Source: an uncultured Blautia sp.
GTDB lineage: Bacteria > Bacillota > Clostridia > Lachnospirales > Lachnospiraceae
Length of the DNA: 7,128 bases
Reading direction: 5' to 3'
Assembly (NCBI GenBank): GCA_937900135.1
Contig: CALCDJ010000010.1
Location: 1-7,128, forward strand
Numbering within the stretch: position 1 is the first letter of the stretch; every line of letters starts with the position of its first letter. Below, piece after piece: positions 6,082-7,128 of the stretch. Below the pieces are notes generated by a model, which saw nothing but the letters and a program-made list of their open reading frames with translations, did not search any database and had not been told where the DNA came from. The translations under genes and the position numbers were made by a program.

Positions 6082-6435
6082 ATGAAACTGATTTATGGAA
6101 TTGTGAACAAAGATGATGAAGACGCAGTAATCGAGGCATTAAACAAATCCGGATACACGGTGACAAAGCTTTCCACAACCGGTGGATTCTTAAAAAGAGG
6201 AAACACCACATTAATGGTCTGTACGGAAGATGAAAATCTCAAGGAGGTAACGAAGATCATTGAGCGGGTTTGCGGAAAACGCCATAAGGTTGAGTTTGAC
6301 GTACCCTGTGTCAACTATTCTGCCGGCCCTGGAAGCAATTACCTTCCAGCCTGGTATGCAGGAACCAAGAAGGAAATCGAAGTAGGAGGCGCAGTAATTT
6401 TTGCAGTGGATGTCTGCTACTATGAAAAAATATAA
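6082..6435 (+). CDS. darA: cyclic-di-AMP receptor, DarA/PstA family (PII-like)
   Basis: This small cytoplasmic signal protein has a PII-like ferredoxin fold and forms trimers that bind cyclic-di-AMP at subunit interfaces; its downstream partner is not settled in most species. The 117-residue sequence begins MKLIYGIVNKDD, as in other members. It has the hallmark ligand loop TKLSTTGGFLKRGNTT (28-43), including G34-G35-F36 and N41, and ends with the conserved EIEVGGAVIFAVDV strand. Compared with Bacillus DarA from memory it is a few residues longer, in the region from about 80 to 100 (SAGPGSNYLPAWYAG). It also has Thr rather than Arg at position 26, close to the ligand site. The gene is monocistronic, divergent from pepT, and followed by IS110 debris. 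No c-di-AMP cyclase or phosphodiesterase gene lies in the window. The family assignment is confident; the physiological role is not readable from context. Confidence 0.93.
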   Translation: MKLIYGIVNKDDEDAVIEALNKSGYTVTKLSTTGGFLKRGNTTLMVCTEDENLKEVTKIIERVCGKRHKVEFDVPCVNYSAGPGSNYLPAWYAGTKKEIEVGGAVIFAVDVCYYEKI

Positions 6436-6452
6436 AGATAAAAAAGGGACTG

Positions 6453-6471
6453 TCGGTTAATACCGATTTTT
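6453..6471 (+). terminator. weak possible terminator after the c-di-AMP receptor gene
   Basis: TCGGT (6453-6457) and ACCGA (6462-6466) form a five-base-pair hairpin with a TAAT loop, followed by TTTTT (6467-6471), 17 bases after the stop codon. The stem is short. It is the only terminator candidate before the IS110 remnant, which may have displaced a longer original. Confidence 0.4.
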
Positions 6472-6475
6472 AGCT

Positions 6476-6719
6476 TCACACATTGACCTTGCAAAGCATC
6501 AGTGTATCTCGTACCGGAGAGGCTAAAAATCCCGTACTCCGCGATTACTATCTGGAGAAATGTAAATCAAAAGCAAAGCTTGTAGCAATGGGAGCTGTCT
6601 CACACAAAGTATGCAACATAATATTTGCCATACTTAGAGATAACAAACCTTTTGAAATCATTACTCCACAGGAACATATCAAACAATACAATGCTGCTAA
6701 ATGCGACATGGCTGCATAA
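6476..6719 (+). pseudogene. IS110-family transposase remnant with large internal deletion
   Basis: IS110 transposases have an N-terminal RuvC-like DEDD domain and a C-terminal domain with a catalytic serine, about 330-420 residues in all. From about 6522 the frame ending at 6719 encodes a typical C-terminal tail: NPVLRDYYLEKC, KLVAMGAVSHKVCNIIFAILRDNKPF and a final short helix with ITPQEH. In a different frame just upstream (6476-6526), SHIDLAKHQ resembles the first RuvC strand, usually GIDxAK. If that match is real, the element lost most of its middle and the two ends are now joined out of frame near 6500-6525. The serine-containing Tnp20 core and most of the DEDD residues are missing, so it cannot be active. 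The C-terminal assignment is firm; the N-terminal one is tentative. Confidence 0.7.
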
Positions 6720-6850
6720 AATACTGTTAATCCAACGAACTAATATCTTTTTGAAAAATGATATTTTCACCAAGGGGGTAGTGTACCCTTTTTTAGTCAG
6801 AAAAATAAATCAAATTTTTTTCATTTCACTATTGACATTTATTAGCTGGA
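6720..6850 (+). mobile_element. probable right end of the IS110-family element
   Basis: These 130 non-coding bases follow the transposase stop. In order they hold a hairpin (AATATCTTTTT, 6742-6752, with AAAAATGATATT, 6754-6765, one bulge), the terminator at 6772-6794, a T/A-rich stretch, and a perfect TTGACA (6832-6837) with no -10 box at proper distance. IS110-family right ends are known to carry a -35 box that forms a junction promoter with the left end in the excised circle. That would fit an element boundary near 6845-6855. The boundary is inferred, since these elements usually lack terminal inverted repeats and I cannot see the left end. Confidence 0.4.
6772..6794 (+). terminator. intrinsic terminator downstream of the transposase remnant
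   Basis: AAGGGGGTA (6772-6780) pairs with TACCCTTTT (6784-6792) through seven canonical and two G-U pairs across a three-base GTG loop, and the T-run continues to 6794. The orientation fits termination of transcripts leaving the transposase fragment. Confidence 0.6.
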
Positions 6851-6915
6851 CTTTCGCAACCGCGAAAGCGGGTGATGACTTCCCCTTTCGTGCCCCTCAG
6901 TTCCGCTCGACGAAA
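6851..6915. repeat. four-segment ladder of alternative hairpins
   Basis: Segment 1 CTTTCGC (6851-6857), segment 2 GCGAAAG (6862-6868), segment 3 TTTCGT within CCCCTTTCGT (6882-6891) and segment 4 ACGAAA (6910-6915) are successively complementary. 1:2 is a perfect seven-base-pair stem with an AACC loop. 2:3 extends to about nine pairs with a one-base bulge (CGAAAG-GGG with CCC-CTTTCG). 3:4 gives six pairs. The foldings exclude one another, as in attenuators, but no leader peptide or downstream gene is visible to regulate. I cannot tell which strand is transcribed. Confidence 0.5.
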
Positions 6916-6932
6916 ATATGCCAACCGAATTG

Positions 6933-6953
6933 AAAATTTTTTGAAAAAATTTT
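6933..6953. repeat. perfect A/T palindrome
   Basis: AAAATTTTTT (6933-6942) and AAAAAATTTT (6944-6953) are exact inverted copies around a single G. It could be extruded DNA, a protein-binding site such as for a nucleoid or recombination protein, or part of a terminator. As RNA the stem would be weak because it has no G-C pairs. Confidence 0.55.
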
Positions 6954-6968
6954 AGAGAGAAACAAAAT

Positions 6969-6997
6969 GCACCTATCTGCAAAATACAGACAGGCGC
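6969..6997 (-). terminator. hairpin with T-rich tail on the minus strand (terminator or attenuator-like)
   Basis: GCACCTATCTG (6969-6979) and CAGACAGGCGC (6987-6997) pair at nine of eleven positions around a seven-base loop. Read on the minus strand, the stem is followed by ATTTTGTTTC. It begins only about seven bases after a possible minus-strand -10 box, so a transcript from that promoter would start with this hairpin. Confidence 0.35.
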
Positions 6998-7003
6998 AAA
7001 GGA

Positions 7004-7033
7004 ATTATAAAAAGAATTTAGATGATTTGACAG
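7004..7033 (-). promoter_or_regulatory. possible minus-strand promoter
   Basis: On the minus strand CTGTCA (7033-7028) is followed after 18 bases by a perfect TATAAT (7009-7004). No open reading frame follows on that strand before the IS110 end, so any product would be a short RNA containing the hairpin at 6997-6969 and perhaps the four-segment ladder. In A/T-rich DNA such matches also arise by chance. Confidence 0.33.
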
Positions 7034-7128
7034 TTCATATTCAAGGGGAAAAATATCCCCGGCGGTGGTCGGACTTTTTTTGATAAGCTGAAAGGTGTCG
7101 TACTTTGTCGATACGCTCTATATATCAT

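Larger units (their letters stand above)
6916..7128. other. non-coding, structured region at the right edge
   Basis: No convincing gene is visible here. Besides the palindrome and hairpins listed separately, there is a small stem GGGGA (7045-7049) / TCCCC (7056-7060), a run of T residues after GGAC (about 7074-7081), and a near-direct repeat GTCGTAC / GTCGATAC (about 7098-7114). The A/T-rich half and the GC-rich inverted-repeat blocks alternate, unlike the coding part of the window. It resembles the non-coding end or transfer-origin region of a mobile element more than a normal intergenic gap, but nothing here proves that. Confidence 0.4.

Noticed and set aside
6625..6933. 102-codon plus-strand open frame
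   Set aside because: It overlaps the IS110 transposase C-terminus in another frame, crosses a terminator and hairpins, and has no recognisable domain.
7018..7128. 36-codon minus-strand frame starting at the window edge
   Set aside because: No ribosome binding site can be seen; it crosses a small inverted repeat and its composition (KKVRPPPG) looks non-coding. It could be the end of a gene beyond the edge but is not supported.
6720..7128. CRISPR array or tRNA
   Set aside because: The repeats are inverted and of different sequence, without regular spacing, and no cloverleaf could be traced.

Overview
The window looks like a chromosomal segment of a gut-type Firmicute, most probably Lachnospiraceae (Blautia/Mediterraneibacter-like). 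The reasons are the low-to-moderate GC content, strong AGGAGG-type ribosome binding sites, sigma-A style promoters, and a gene set typical of that family: a peptidase T, a DarA/PstA cyclic-di-AMP receptor, a DUF2383-like helical protein and a TOPRIM-ATPase with a CxxCxxC cluster. The placement is inference; there is no rRNA or other taxonomic marker.

Layout. Positions 1-610 hold two decayed genes on the minus strand: the first ~65 codons of an M32 carboxypeptidase, cut off near position 60, and a C-terminal scrap of a MATE efflux pump. Positions 613-2315 are an intact plus-strand unit: a consensus promoter, a zinc-dependent sorbitol/xylitol-type dehydrogenase, a small four-helix DUF2383-like protein and a strong terminator. 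Positions 2290-2520 carry, on the minus strand, the last ~75 codons of a D-2-hydroxyacid dehydrogenase whose front is gone. A separate promoter then drives a 620-residue OLD-family ATPase/TOPRIM protein (2655-4517). It converges on pepT (4551-5780, minus), and one hairpin lies between them. Divergently from pepT, with back-to-back promoters, runs the cyclic-di-AMP receptor gene (6082-6435).

Positions 6476-6850 are the wreck of an IS110-family insertion sequence: a probable N-terminal motif joined out of frame to a clear transposase C-terminus, then a structured right end with a terminator and a TTGACA box. The last ~280 bases contain no convincing gene. They do contain an unusual cluster of inverted repeats, including four segments that can pair 1:2, 2:3 or 3:4, a perfect A/T palindrome and a hairpin just downstream of a possible minus-strand promoter.

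Overall the window holds five intact genes among at least four gene remnants. The intact genes do not form one pathway: polyol oxidation, peptide salvage, c-di-AMP sensing and a probable DNA-processing or defence nuclease. The most interesting items are the solitary TOPRIM-ATPase, with its cysteine cluster and non-acidic Walker B position, and the structured non-coding region at the right edge.
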